A DNA stretch of 64,000 nt from Periplaneta americana (GCF_040183065.1 NC_091119.1:63474392-63538391); one strand, 5' to 3'; positions 33,164-45,228 are shown, numbered from the stretch's first letter. The notes: a model not told the origin generated them from the sequence alone. A program made the numbers and translations.

Positions 33164-36100
33164 CATGGTGGAAACATAGTAGAGGTGTGGGACAAGCTGT
33201 TCGTGTTTTCGTTCAGTCTGCGCATGACGTCACCTTTACTGCAGGCCGCACTCGAATGACACAGTCAACATAACAGATTGTTGATGGTTAGATCTGCGTC
33301 CATAGATTTAAATGAATAAATAAAACCTCATGGTTTGTGTATTCAGTAAATATTGACAGTATAGGCTATAATAGGGTCTATCTTGAAGTGATAACATTAT
33401 AAAATAGTGAACAATAAATTAAATTCAAGAGTCAAGAAATAATGTAATATGGTAATGCAACGTTAATAATTGCCTTCTGTAATATACACGTACTTTTATA
33501 ATAATTATAATACGTTATGCTACAAATATGCACAAAATTAGGCCCATATATCACACAAATTATATTACACATGAATTCAAGTACAATAGGAACTACCTTG
33601 AAATGATAACGTAATAAAATTATGATCTATGACATATTAAACTCAAGTTTCAAGAAACAATGTCATATGGCAGTGTGTCATTAATAATATTGCCTTCTGT
33701 AATATACACGTGGTTTTATAATAATTACAATACAATGTGTAATAAATATATACATACTTAGATCTATACAGTTATTTATAACATACATTATTTTGTACAT
33801 GAATTCAAATACTTTTGAACCTTCACTAACATATGTATATGAATTTCTTGGAATAATTTGTCATTATAGTAAACAAATATTTTTATATATTCAGGCTATT
33901 GGAGACATAATATAGTCTACTACATTATTTACCTTATTATTCCACACACGACATAATATAATTTCACCATTATAAATCCCACTCTGTTAAGTAAATACTT
34001 ATTCTTATGCAATCTTTTTCATTTTCTTTATAATATTTCTCTTTGAAATTCCAGACATTTTTATTATTTTATTAATTTATTTAATTCTAATAAATGTTCT
34101 TGTTCTAACCAATGTCGTAATTACTTCTGGCGAAAGAGGAGAACTGATTTCTGCTTCGTTTTTCATGGCTGAATTAACCAAATTTACAGCCTTTTTTATT
34201 ATAAATTTCTCATGAGAAACAGAATCTCCGTGCACATCTGAGAATATACTGTCAACAAGCATGGCAACCAATTGCAGATCCTTAGAAGGGAGAATTAAGT
34301 TTCCACGGGACACTGTAGTAATCCAGTCTTTTTGATTAGCAGAAGTTGACAATTTTGTAGGAATTCCAAGATTCGGGTATTGCTCCATATGTTTTGATGC
34401 AGCATATCCTGCAATATATTTTAATCCTTCCTGGGATATCCGCTGTCTTGCAGAGATTTCATATATTTTTTCTGGGAGGCCTATATTTTCTTCAGGATCT
34501 CGATCGTTGGTAAATTTAACCGGTTTCAGAATGCCTTTAAGAAATTCTGCCGTTGCACATACTTCTTTCTACAGATTATCATTGACTTCTGATTGGCTTG
34601 TACTAGGACCCACTATTAATGCCTCTTCTTCCGAAAGCAAAAACGGAGGTGTTTTTGTTCTCACAAAACTGAGATAATGGATTTCGACCTAGTATGTACC
34701 ACTTCAGTCTATGTTTAAAATCTAAAGCAGAGGGATGATCGTTTGTTCTACCCATGCTTCTAATTTCCGAAAAAAAGTTTTCTACCAGATCTTGGTTAAG
34801 TTTTCTTGTGATGATGTATTCAATTTTGTACTTGTACCTCATTGCCTCATACAACAATGTTAATGATTTATTATTTATTAGAATTAGAATTTATTATCAG
34901 GAATAAGGTAATTTCCTGTTTGCTTCTCCTACTTTAACTGTGGTCATGAAGTCATTCATTTCTGAGAGTATAATATTCTGATCTTGAAGGTTTATTCCGT
35001 AACTATGCAGCCCACTGTGGGTACCGAATTTAGAAACGGTATTAAATAAATCAAACCAATCATTAGTTAATTTTATTGCCTCTGAAGTTTCTTTCCATTC
35101 ATTTGATCTCAACAGCTCGTTTTCACCACACCATTTCAAAGCCTTTGCAACTCTGTTGGAAAATAATTGTGCTGCCAAACTAACTTTTTGTCTTTGGGTA
35201 CCACGGACACTTAAGTGTAATGGAGTTAACTTGTAAGCTAATTTTGTATCAGAGGACGAGGATGCACGTAAAAGTTCATGAATTGGTTCTGATGAAATGT
35301 TCAATCCGTTCAAGTCGAAACCATGATCTAGAAAGTGATTCCTGTGTAATTTCAATAAATGTGGAGCGTCTGAAAAAACAAATATTTCTCGAGTTGAATC
35401 ATTTGGATTAGGAAAACTGCAATTTAGTTTGGTAGAAATTTTCAAATCACGCCACAATTTTCTGTTACTTCCACCTAAATCGCTAACTGTGGCCACAACT
35501 TGAAAACCACTGCCTTCTAACTGGCAAATTATGTCTGTTAGGATTTCTTTTGTCATTGTCTGATCATATTTATAGTATACGGGCTGCTTCCTGCTTCCAC
35601 CTTGCAAACAACCACGTGCAAAAACAACCTGCACTGCCTTATGAGGTCCAATTATTTGTTCTTCCCTACTGTCAAAAGAAACCTCCTCATTTAAATACAT
35701 TTCATCAAATGCTAATACTGTTACACGCCCTAACTCCGACATATTTGTAGCTCTCGCCTTCATTAATTTTAAGACATTATGAAGTACCCCTTCCTCAAGC
35801 GATAATTGTTTTACTGCCCATTTTCTCAGAGTTGACAAATCAGGTAACGGGTAATTTAATTTTGTTCTTAAGTATCGGTATGTTTTTGGACTTAGGTTTC
35901 GAAGTGTTATTGCAGTACCGTAATCTTCTACAGACCATTTCACCCTACGCTTTTTATTCAAAAGAGCATCAATTTGCCCAATAGTGAAAAATGGTTTCAA
36001 AATTTCAGCCACTTTAGATTTAACTTCTGTTTGTCTAATGTTTTTCAATGAAATTACATCCTCATGTAATTTTCTTTTGTCTTCTTCATGTTTCCTGTTG

Positions 36101-36554
36101 GCAGCTGTCAATTCCTTAATCCTCGTTTCTAGAGAGTAATTCTTCTCTTCTAATTCTTGAATTCTTTGTATTAGTATTTGGCATTCCTCTGTGACAGTAG
36201 ACTCAGTGGCTCCGCGATTTTCCATTGTTACATTAGTGCTGGATGCTCCTGTTGCGCTGAAGTGAAAGAAAGTTAATAGGTACAGTAGCCTACAGGGGCG
36301 TATTTAGGCCTCGGCAGACTAAGCAGCTGCCTAGAGTACATGAACTTAAATGCACAATGAAAAGGATATGAATAACAATGGCAACAATCAGTTCAAATTA
36401 TGTATTGTAATTAATGTCTAGTTAGGTTTATTAAAGAAAATGTACTCAACGCAATGAGCTGCGATCGCTGTCTGCAGTAAAGATGACGTCACACGCCTCG
36501 GCCGCTATCGCAACAGCATGCGCAGTCCCACACCTTTACTATGTTTCCACCATG
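33164..36554 (-). mobile_element. full-length P element, 3.39 kb, with 8-bp target duplication
   Basis: Inverted ends of 30 bases (catggtggaaacatagtaga... with one mismatch) are flanked by a perfect duplication actggaat (33156-33163, 36555-36562). Drosophila P elements also start CATGATG and make 8-bp duplications. Inside each end lies a 20-base inverted repeat (tgacgtcacctttactgcag at 33225-33244; its complement with one mismatch at 36472-36491), placed 31 and 33 bases from the ends, like the internal transposase-binding repeats of P. The element encodes a broken transposase on the minus strand. Confidence 0.93.
34077..36256 (-). pseudogene. P-element transposase (THAP9-like) without a THAP domain
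   Basis: The first open part is 442 codons from Met at 36225: a coiled coil/leucine-zipper-like region at residues 12-50, RRVKWSVEDYGTAITLRNLS at 93-112, LPDLSTLRKWA at 127-137, LAFDEMYL at 171-178, VSDLGGSNRKLWRDL at 247-261 and FSDAPHLLK at 284-292. Three stop codons in a row (TGA TAA TAA) interrupt the frame near 34890. The same frame then resumes with LLYEAMRYKY and RKLNQDLVENFFSEIRS, which carries the conserved glutamate. A shift in an A5 run near 34650 and one TAG follow; the C-terminal part includes WITTVSRGNLILPS. Upstream of Met the frame is open to a splice acceptor (tttctttcacttcag) at 36257, so an exon is missing; that is where the THAP DNA-binding domain should be. Confidence 0.9.
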
Positions 36555-36980
36555 ACTGGAATGGACACTGCATTCAACCGTCTTGGGATCTGCAGGACGG
36601 GACAGCTCACAGTGAGTGTGTCTTGCACGGTCAGGGGGTAGAGAAGTGAAGGGAGGCAGAGGTAAAATCCCGCTGTTTAAAACCCATATTTCGCTGCAGT
36701 GGCTTGCAGAGCCAGGCCACAAGGGAAGACCTTTCCTTCACTCCAACACCGCTATTGCAATGCTGCGTCAAATGGATTCTGTATTTCCTTGAAACTAAAT
36801 GGCAAAATTTTTATTTTCTCTTCACATACTTATTGTTGTAGAATCTTATCGGGTTAATATAATGAAATTAATATTCTCTTTTGCCTTATTATTACGTATA
36901 TATCCAGCCTCCAGCAGAACCTAATATTTGCCTTAACTTAAAATGATTGCACGAGTAGAATACTTTTGATATAGCACGTA
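36555..36980. other. no gene seen; right flank of the P element
   Basis: Partly GC-rich to 36750, then AT-rich. A minus-strand ORF of 77 codons here resembles nothing. Confidence 0.35.
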
Positions 36981-37220
36981 GCCCACACCTGTGAAGTAAC
37001 GGTCAGCGCGTCTGGCCCGGGTTCCAATTCCGGTCGGGGCAAGTTACCTGGTTGAGGTTTTCTTCGGAGTTTTCCCTCAATCATATACGAGCAAACTGGG
37101 TAACTTACCGTGCTGGACCCCGGATTCATTTCACCGGCATTATCACCTTCATTTCATTCAGACGCTAAATTATCTGAGATGTTAATACAGCGTTGTAAAA
37201 CAACCCAATAAAATAAATAA
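36981..37220 (+). mobile_element. SINE family A with 13-bp target duplication
   Basis: Head cccacacctgtgaagtaacg, a shortened anticodon-arm region, box B gggttccaattccgg (degenerate) and family end agcgttgtaaaacaaccc. Target duplication gatatagcacgta (36968-36980) against gatatagcgcgta (37221-37233), one mismatch. Confidence 0.87.
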
Positions 37221-37419
37221 GATATAGCGCGTAAAATACGAGAGGCTTCTTTTCCACTTTCAGGAAATTGTTGATCATCAGTATATCCGAGTATTGCTTT
37301 GGTGTGACATCTTTGTACTGTAACTTAACCAGTGCAAATGTACAAGCATGAGTGTGTGTGAATTACAGAATATTAATTTTATTTTTCTCAACTTTCCCTT
37401 GCGGAGATGATTGATGTGA
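37221..37419. other. spacer, nothing recognised
   Basis: Short AT-rich spacer between a SINE and a hAT remnant. Confidence 0.4.
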
Positions 37420-38110
37420 AATTAAAGGGTCGTCCGTTACCCGACTTAAAAATCTTCCTCAAGCTTCATCCAGCTTCATCCAGCTGAAATAGTATGTAAG
37501 GAAGTTTAACAATGAAATTTACTCTAAGCATTTGTGGTTACGTGGATGTGAACAAAAAGAATGCTATATTTTGTTTTCCTTGCCTCCTCTTCGATGGTGA
37601 TACTGCATGGACTAGGGGTGGTGTGACAGATTTAGGACATTTGCCCCCAAAAATTAAAAAGCACGAATCTTCGCAGTCTCACCTGAAAAATGTTGCTTCA
37701 TTGGCTATGTTAGGCGAAACTAATATTGCTGCGCAATTAAATGACGCAAACAGAACAAACATTCTCGAACGTAACGAAGAAGTGAGAAAAAATCGTGAAA
37801 TTATTAAAAATATATTGCTTGTATCAAATTTTGTGGCCAATATGAACTTCCCCTTAGGGGACATGATGAAAAAACGATTCGAAGAACCCTGGTGTATTTC
37901 GTGGGTTGCTACAGTTCGTGAGTAATCTAAACGAGCCTCTCAAAATCATTTGGAACATGCCAGTGTTTAAAGGTAATTCTAAAACACTTCAGAATGAACT
38001 GTTACATTGGATGTTGAGTGTCTGCCGATCTGAAATTTAGACTGAAATCGAATTACTTTTTTTTTAGCGATTGTGGCAAATGATGCCACAGACGTTTCCC
38101 AACTACAGTA
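37420..38110 (+). pseudogene. hAT transposase N-terminal part, ZMYM1/TTF-finger type
   Basis: Reads LKGRPLPDLK, then CGYVDVNKKNAIFCFPCLLF (TTF-type zinc finger), IKKHESSQSHLKNVASLAML and NREIIKNILLVSNFVANMNF. After a stop at 37923 it continues RASQNHLEHASVFKGNSKTL and NDATDVSQLQ. Order and motifs are those of ZMYM1-like hAT transposases. The C-terminal dimerisation region is absent. Confidence 0.78.
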
Positions 38111-38429
38111 AGTCAAGAAATTTTGGTTTCTCGATATGTAGTGCATTTATTTTGTCCTATACTTATTAGTAGACTTCGTGGAATTGCCACGAGAATCGCA
38201 AGGTTTACTGGGCACGCGGTATAGACTGTATGAGAAGGGGGCGTGCAAAGGATGGAATATGCCTCTAATGTAAACACTGAGCAGTATACTGCGGTTAGAA
38301 TAAAACATGTATCCTGCATTCAAGAAATATAATGAACGATCATTGAAGTAGGAAATGTCTAAACATGCAAATACACAATTATTTTATAGTGAGATATATT
38401 AACCCTTAAAATTTAATGTAAGATACTCA
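38111..38429. other. no gene seen
   Basis: AT-rich spacer between hAT fragments of opposite orientation; nothing recognised. Confidence 0.4.
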
Positions 38430-39060
38430 CATCATCCTTGAATATGTGTATTGCAGTGAAGAGTTGCGTACATTTTGAGCGACTGCACTTAAAAAGTTTT
38501 TATTTTGGGAAAATGTACGTTCAATGTCACATGATGTAATACGTACATATTTGAAGAACGGAAAGTCACTACTTTTTAATACACCAACTTCAGATGTCTT
38601 GTCGTGACCTGATATACTTCATTTATAGTACGAAGTTGTGAATAGGCAGAATTTTTAGCAATAACGTTTTCAACTTACATTTCACTTTTTCTGAAATTAG
38701 TGAATTGTTATTTTGGATAACGGTTTCTGATATTTTATCCACTATATTAAGGGCTTCTGTGAGTTGTAGTTTAGACGATTCTAACAGGATGATGCTTTTG
38801 GACACGATTTTAAAATTAGAATCAATGAACAGAATATCTTCCAATACCTGTTCAGAAGGAAATGATTTTACAGCTGCAACAGCGGAGCTGTCTGTGCTAT
38901 CCAATGCATTAATTACCTCCATTATTTTTCAGTAATGTTCTGCATAATAATTAACAGCATCCAACCACGTTCCCCAACGGGTCAAGACTGGTTGCGAGGG
39001 TATTCCAGGGGCAATTATTTGGAACAGCAACACTCTCATTATAGCGTGTTTGATTGAATT
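38430..39060 (-). pseudogene. hAT transposase C-terminal part, CGGBP1-associated type
   Basis: The minus strand reads from the right: PSQPVLTRWGTWLDAVNYYA (near 38990), then EVINALDSTDSSAVAAVKSF, SKSIILLESSKLQLTEALNI and, near 38500, VRITSCDIERTFSQNKNF. This parallels the decayed transposase at 22713-24190 (RWGTWL, then FSQ). It is opposite to the neighbouring hAT N-terminal fragment and of another hAT group. Confidence 0.75.
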
Positions 39061-39774
39061 TTTGTGTGCACTGAACAAATATTAAGCTTTGACTATTCCA
39101 ACCACAGTAATGCAAAAACAAGTGCTTACATTAGCTGTAGCTGGTTTATCTATTTGGACCGGTCACAACTCTTAACATGAACAGCTTATACTACGAGACC
39201 GAGCGGTCGCTCACCTCTTCTATACTACAGTACATCGGCAACCTGATTGCATGCTGCGTGCGGCAATTCAACGAAGTCTACTTATTAGTAATGATATCAA
39301 GAAGTGAAATTTGTATGTACCAAAATCTACTGCAACTCCCCCAATCCACAAGTTCACGAGCCGCCACTGCATATAACGCACTCATTTTTGATAGCACGAT
39401 AGACTTGCCGATGGAATATGAAATTCATTTTTTGACGTGTATTTATGCTATGAACTGTTGAATTTGTTACAAAGTTTTCACGATTACATACGAGGAAGAT
39501 TATTAATGAAAAGATATACTGGCAAGCCATGAGCATTATATGTAGTTTTTTAAAATAGTCCTACACGATTCCCTAGATTTGATACCTACTATTATTCTAA
39601 TTACTCTTTTTGTAATAGAAATATACTGTTACTATCTGTGGAATTTCCCCAGAATATTATTCCAAAACTCATTACCGAGTGTAAGTATGCAAAGTATATT
39701 GTTTTTAAGGTATTGATATTTACTATAGATCTAATATCAAAACAAGCTGAATTTAAATAATTTCGAGGGAAAAA
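39061..39774. other. no gene seen
   Basis: AT-rich sequence. A 94-codon plus-strand ORF (39177-39461) overlaps nothing known and has no start or splice support. Confidence 0.35.
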
Positions 39775-39853
39775 TTGTTCCGGGGTCGGATATCAAACCC
39801 GGGACCTTTGGTTAAACGTACCAACGCTCTCCCAACTGAGCTACCCGGGAACT
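39775..39853 (-). mobile_element. tRNA-like SINE head, family D
   Basis: On the minus strand: gagttcccgggtagctcagt, tgggagagcgttgg and box B-like gggtttgatatccgacccc. It could pass for a degenerate tRNA, but the arms do not pair throughout and the sequence runs on into ggaacaatttttccctcg. A single copy in this window. Confidence 0.5.
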
Positions 39854-39954
39854 CTACCCGAACGGATCCAATTTTTCCCTCTATATCCACAGACCTCAAA
39901 GTGGGCTGACAACCGTCAAGCAAGCAACATTGAGTGCACACTGACTCTGTGTGA

Positions 39955-40053
39955 GAGGAGAGGAGAGGAGAGGAGAGGAGAGGAGAGGAGAGGAGAGGAG
40001 AGGAGAGGAGAGGAGAGGAGAGGAGAGGAGAGGAGAGGAGAGGAGAGGAGAGG
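39955..40053. repeat. (GGAGA)n pentanucleotide, about 20 units
   Basis: Pure gagag/gagga array, purine-only on the plus strand for about 100 bases. Minus-strand ORFs through it (repeated LLSSP) are artefacts. Such mirror-symmetric purine tracts can form triplex DNA. Confidence 0.97.
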
Positions 40054-41394
40054 AAATATGTTGAAAAGATATTGGTAACAATTATTATGAATATCAACAA
40101 CTATTATAGAAAAATATTTCATTTTCACTTTTTCCTTATCAACAATTAAAAGCCTCATGAATACCTGCAAAATGTATAAAAGTTTTTCGTTCTTCAGAAT
40201 ATTGACTTGCTATATTTTAACTTCTGAGGGACAGATTTCTTTTTATTTATGGAGCTGAAAGTTTGAATGGTTCGCATTAAATTTATATCACTACGATGAA
40301 AAGGAAAGTGCAAGTAATTTATAATAACTGTGGCATTTAATGGATATTATGTTGACGAGAAATAGTTTTCTTTGTCTTTATTAACGGTACGTTTCAGAAG
40401 ACAACAAATTAAGTTTTCAGTAATTTGTCTATATCTAGGCTATAGGCTTCTTGTCAAGTTTGAATGACTTGGTTCATATTTATCATGCATCTGAAAGCAG
40501 CAGTCTGGCGCAGGTCGGCGGAACCCAACAGTCCTTTCGGGTCACTCGTAGGACTGTTTGGGAGTCACGTGCAACCACACTGCCTGCCTGCTTGAGAGCG
40601 AAGGTTGCAGGAGGGCGAACGATACGAAGCGTAAGCCCGCTCACGGACGTAAACAGTCATGGGCAGTGGCGATTTCTCTTCAGGAGCACAGGAGCAGTGC
40701 ACCACCTCTTCAAATAACACATGTTTTAAATGTACATCAATGAGCTGCAGTAGACTATGTGAGCGACATAATTCTTTATTATAATACGGTACTACGTAAA
40801 AATAACACTGCACGTGTACTGGTCTTGTCGACGCCTGGGACTTATGTTTACCGCTCGACATTGCGGCACACTGTTCCATTGGAGCATGCGCAGTAGTACT
40901 GTTTCACTATGCAGGCTTTGGAGCATGGTAGGAAGGCAATACAATGCGCATAAGAGGGGTTAGGAGCACTTTCAGATGTGTTCTCAAGCTGTTTGCAGTA
41001 ATAGTTAGATCGTTACATCACAAATGTTGCAATGAATAGTGTGCAAAATCTTTTAAATATGTAATTTTCTGTAAGACCTTTACACGAAAAGATCAAAATA
41101 AAGAAGATGGGTACACCTACACATGAATTAAGGATACACTGATGTGAAATTTTGTCATTTTTGGTCAAAAATATAGATTTTTTTGTTTTTATCTTTAAAA
41201 AATTGTTCATGGTGTAGAGATGTCCTCTGCCAATTTTCGTGGCCATACGATCGGTTTATCAGCTGTTTAGGGCCACATTTCGAAAAGGTTGCGCGCTCTA
41301 ACTGGTGATGTAAATCCCCCGTCCACGCCCTCAACTCTGAATTCTGCGATGATTGTGGAAATTACGCTGTATTTCATATATTATTTATTACACT
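40054..41394. other. no gene seen; possible lone hAT end
   Basis: The stretch cagtggcgatttctcttcag at 40666 resembles a hAT terminus without partner. 40500-40660 is richer in GC. Plus- and minus-strand ORFs at 40451-40879 overlap and look random. Confidence 0.35.
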
Positions 41395-42770
41395 ACTGTT
41401 TGTGAAAAGACAACACCCAGAAAGAATGGCCCGAACGACTCCAATCTCGAGAGATGTGTAGAACAGTGTACCATCAATAATTGATTACACTTCCATAGAA
41501 ATGGCGTGCACATAGGTTCAACAGTGACGTCTCTTGTTTCACCAGCAAGGTCAATGTTATGCCTTGCTCAGTCAGTGCAGAGCTTCCGAAGGAAGTGGAA
41601 ACGTGAATCTAGTGTAGGTATGCCTCGTTGACGAGGAAGGGTGCAATATCAGCACGTGAATGAGTTCGGGGGGAATGATTGTTCTCCAGAAAGCAGGTTT
41701 GTCATACCGTGATATTTCGGCTCGTACAGGGCATGCCGCTATGACAGTGATGAGTGGATAGAAGAGGGTCGTACACAGAGAGGAGCGGATACTGGACCAC
41801 GTAATGTGACCACAGCACGGGATGACCGCCATCTTATCTTCTTGGCCGTGACGGACCGTACAGCTTCATCCACAATGTTGAGTCGACGTTGGAGTACTGC
41901 ATCGGGTGTTGATATATCTGCCGTCGTTCGTCACCGTCTTTTGAGGGATGGACTAGTGGCTCGCATGCCGTTGCGTCGGCTTCCATTGTCCAGAAACCAC
42001 CAACGTCTCAGACTATAATGGGCACGTGAACACCGTCACTGACATGCTGAGTAGCAAAATGGAGTGTTTGCGGACAAGTCATGCTAGTCCTACTTGTCCT
42101 ACAATGATGACTGCATACATGATAGACCCTACCGTGGTGAACACAATCTGAGAGCCTGCATTGTTGAGCAGCATAGCGGAGAAACGCTAGTGTGATAGTT
42201 TGGGGCACCATTGGATACAATATGCGATCTCGCCTTCTACGTATTCAGGGCAATCTGAACAGCAATCACTACATTAGGGAGGTTTTAGAGCTCGAAGTAC
42301 TGTCCCTTCTTCAGGCAACTCCACATGCCATATTTCAGCAGGACAATGACCGGCAACATGTGGCGAGGATTATGCAAGCCTTCTTTTGAAGAACGATGGG
42401 TATCCTCTTCCCTGGCCTGCACGTTCGCCAGACATGTCGCTCATCGAACATGTCTGGGAAATGGTTGGTTGGCAATTTGTTCGTCATGGTCTTCCAGCAC
42501 CGACCCTTGACTCTTTGTGGATTCGCTTACAAACTGCGTGAAGGGAGATTCCCCTGGAGCATATCCAGTCTCTCTTTGATTCCATGCCACGACGCTTAGA
42601 AGCTCTGATTGCAGCGCATGGAAGCTTCACACCATACTGAAATCTCACGGTCACAGATCAAGTACAATTCTGTAATTTTAATCATTTGTATATTGTTACG
42701 TACCTAATCTTAGGTATCAATTTCATTTCAGTCACATGTATCTTTCTTGGTGTTGCAATTTCCACAAAAA
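41395..42770 (+). pseudogene. Tc1-like element, heavily decayed
   Basis: Recognisable pieces in order: TARDDRHLIFLAVTDRTASS (41806), WSTASGVDISAVVRHRLLRD, RLPLSRNHQRLRL, LLRIQGNLNSNHYIREVLEL, ATPHAIFQQDNDRQHVARIM, then in another frame SPDMSLIEHVWEMV and DSMPRRLEALIAA near 42580. These are the standard parts of a widespread insect Tc1 transposase. The right end tttcttggtgttgcaatttcc near 42747 and a worse left copy near 41410 are likely termini. Many stops and shifts. Confidence 0.85.
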
Positions 42771-43774
42771 TTTGTGTACATTAGATTTCCAATTCAGACA
42801 GTGTAGCTTCTCGACTTCCCGAAATATTTCTTCATAGGATCCAACAGATGTCACTTCAAAGGATGCTTTCCTTTGAAAAATATTCAGTTACCAAGGAGAC
42901 CACAACTCTTGTCTAAAAAAAATCCCATTTGTTGCTAGTAGCCATAACAACGTATTTTCCATGCTTGGTTTTTGTTTTGTTATACAAGAAATATTTGCAA
43001 GTTTCTAACAGTTTTATTGTTAGTGTTATAATAGTATCTACAGTCTATAGTGATTTGTTTTCATAAGTTTACATGCTTTTTTTTTTCAGTCGTCATCTTT
43101 ATTTACTAGTGCAGGTTAGGTGTGCACTGCATGGTAGTGTATATAAGAGTAAGTTCTGCGTATAATAAGCAAGGCCTATATGTCTCAAAATGCCTAGAAA
43201 GTAAAAAAGATAGAGTTCTTGTTTATTATTATCATCCCAAACTTTGAAGTCAATTTTCTCCACTTTCAGTTTTTGTACCTTTTGCATTGCTAAAAATGCT
43301 ACTCTTCCTACAAATTTTGTACTACATGCATGATTTTTTTGTAGATGTTTCTGAATGTGTTCTTAACAAAACTTACTATCAGGATTATACCTAACATTCA
43401 TATTTTATTTAATATTAATTTTTCTTTATGCTCGAGTTGATCTTTTTTTCCGTTTTTACACTTTAGTGCATAAAATATTTTTTATTTTATTTTTAGTAGA
43501 ATCAAAGGAAAAATTGTATAGTAAGTTTTATTTCCGAGGGTCTGACAAGTATGTAGACAAAATTTCAGGCCAAAATATTTGAATTTGTGGGAGGAGTAGC
43601 AATTTTTGAAAAGCTAAACTTACACAATTTAAAATTACAAAATTATTAATAATTCATATATTTCTGTATCAAATGAGACGAAATTTTGTACACAGACTAT
43701 TTATATACAGTAGGACAACTGTACAAAATTTCAGAGATCTACATAGAATAGTTTAGAAATTTCAAATTTCACAT
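42771..43774. other. no gene seen
   Basis: AT-rich intron sequence with a T9 run at 43079-43087. No repeat with a second copy in this window, no splice-bounded ORF. Confidence 0.4.
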
Positions 43775-44560
43775 CAGTGGCGAAACATAGTAATAGAGAA
43801 GAGAAAAGAAAATTGAACATTCGGACTTACGAAAAAGCAATATGCGGCTACAATATAAAAGACGCTGTATTTTGTTTTGCTTGCCAATTGTTCGACGGCG
43901 ATAATTTATTGACAAAAACAAGTATGTTTTATGAATTTTATTTATTTTTCTGTTTGAATTTAGGACTGTGCGTAGTAACTAAATAATTTTGATTATCGTT
44001 CTGCAAGTATGATTGATTTGAATCACATAAATGAAAGAATTAAAAAACACGATTCTTCAGCTGCACACATCAACAATAATGTTAAAGTAGCAATATTGGG
44101 TCAAACAAACATACAGACACAATTGGATTTAATATTGGATTGTTGAACTTCACAATGATAAAGTTACCAAGAACAGATATGTGCGTGCGGTTTTGTGGAA
44201 CTTTTGAGTTGGCTTTAAGAGGTCACGATGACGGAGACTCATCTTTAAATGCAAGTATTTTTCTTGGCCTCATCAATTTCAGTTCTGAATTAGACGCACT
44301 CTTAAGGAACATTAGAAAAGAGCAACAGTGTTTAAGGACATATCAAACACTATACAGAACGAAATCCTTCAAGCCATTTTGCATGTATGCCATTATGAGA
44401 TTTCAAAGAAATAAAGAATGTTGTTGACTTTTTAGCAGTTAAGGCTGATGAGACGACACACGTATCGAATGTTTGTGAACGTGTGAACTTTGTTATAAAA
44501 CGCAATATAGCGAAAACAATATTATTTACGGTGTGTTGCAATAGAAATTGAACATTTTAC
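43775..44560 (+). pseudogene. hAT transposase N-terminal part, ZMYM1/TTF-finger type, decayed
   Basis: Contains KDAVFCFACQLFDGDNLLTK (zinc-finger region), INERIKKHDSSAAHIN with NNVKVAILGQTNIQTQLD, and later pieces that match NRYVRAVLWNF and ELALRGHDDGD (44185-44240). Same group as 37420-38110. The FCFPC/FCFAC finger is typical. Confidence 0.75.
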
Positions 44561-44629
44561 TTTGCTATTAATGGACCTACATAGGAAACTAATTAACTGC
44601 AATTTCTTGACTAACAAAATTATGTAAAT

Positions 44630-44878
44630 TGGGTTATTTTTTTACGACGCTGTATCAACATCTTAGGTTATTTAGCGTCTGAATGAAATGAAGGTGATAA
44701 TGCCGGTGAAATGAGTCCGGGGTCCAGCACCGAAAGTTACCCAGCATTTGCTCATGTTGGGTTGAGGGAAAACCCCGGAAAAAACCTCAACCAGATAACT
44801 TGCCCCAACCGGGATTCGAACCCGGGCCACCTGCTTTCGCAGCCAGACGCGCTGACCGTTACTCCACAGGTGTGGACA
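44630..44878 (-). mobile_element. SINE family A with 14-bp target duplication
   Basis: Head on the right (gtccacacctgtggagtaac on minus), good boxes A and B (cccgggttcgaatcccgg), family end at left. Target duplication aaaattatgtaaat at 44616-44629 and 44879-44892, exact. One of the youngest-looking SINEs here. Confidence 0.92.
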
Positions 44879-44937
44879 AAAATTATGTAAATCTGTACCT
44901 ATATAGCATATGTTAATAGTTATGGAGTACTTAGTAC

Positions 44938-44951
44938 AAATAATAATAATA

Positions 44952-44990
<39 letters not shown>

Positions 44991-45005
44991 GGGTGTAATA
45001 ATAAT
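44938..45005. repeat. (AAT)n microsatellite
   Basis: Nearly pure aat repeats with a few changes. ORFs reading poly-I are artefacts. Confidence 0.9.
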
Positions 45006-45131
45006 ATGATAATCATAATAAATATTTGTGCACCACTACACGCCACTGGTCATGGGCAAGCCTGATCGAAAGTTGCCTGTCTCTGCTAGCTTCCAACCAG
45101 CATATCATTTTACAGATATCGACAGGAAGTC

Positions 45132-45228
45132 GGCCTGGGTAACGTAGTCAGTATAGTGCTGGCCTTCTGTGCTTGAGGTTGCGGGTTCGATCCCAGCCCA
45201 GGTCGATGGCATTTAAGTGTGCTTAAAT
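45132..45228 (+). mobile_element. SINE family B, head only
   Basis: gcctgggtaacgtagtcagt, box B gggttcgatcccagcccagg and tggcatttaagtgtgcttaa match the first 95 bases of family B; the rest is missing. No target duplication was found. Confidence 0.75.

Noticed and set aside
36293..36340. hAT insertion inside the P element
   Set aside because: A hAT-like end (caggggcgtatttaggcc) is present but no opposite end or 8-bp duplication was found within the element.
39753..40170. Minus-strand ORFs rich in LLSSP
   Set aside because: Translation of a (GGAGA)n microsatellite.
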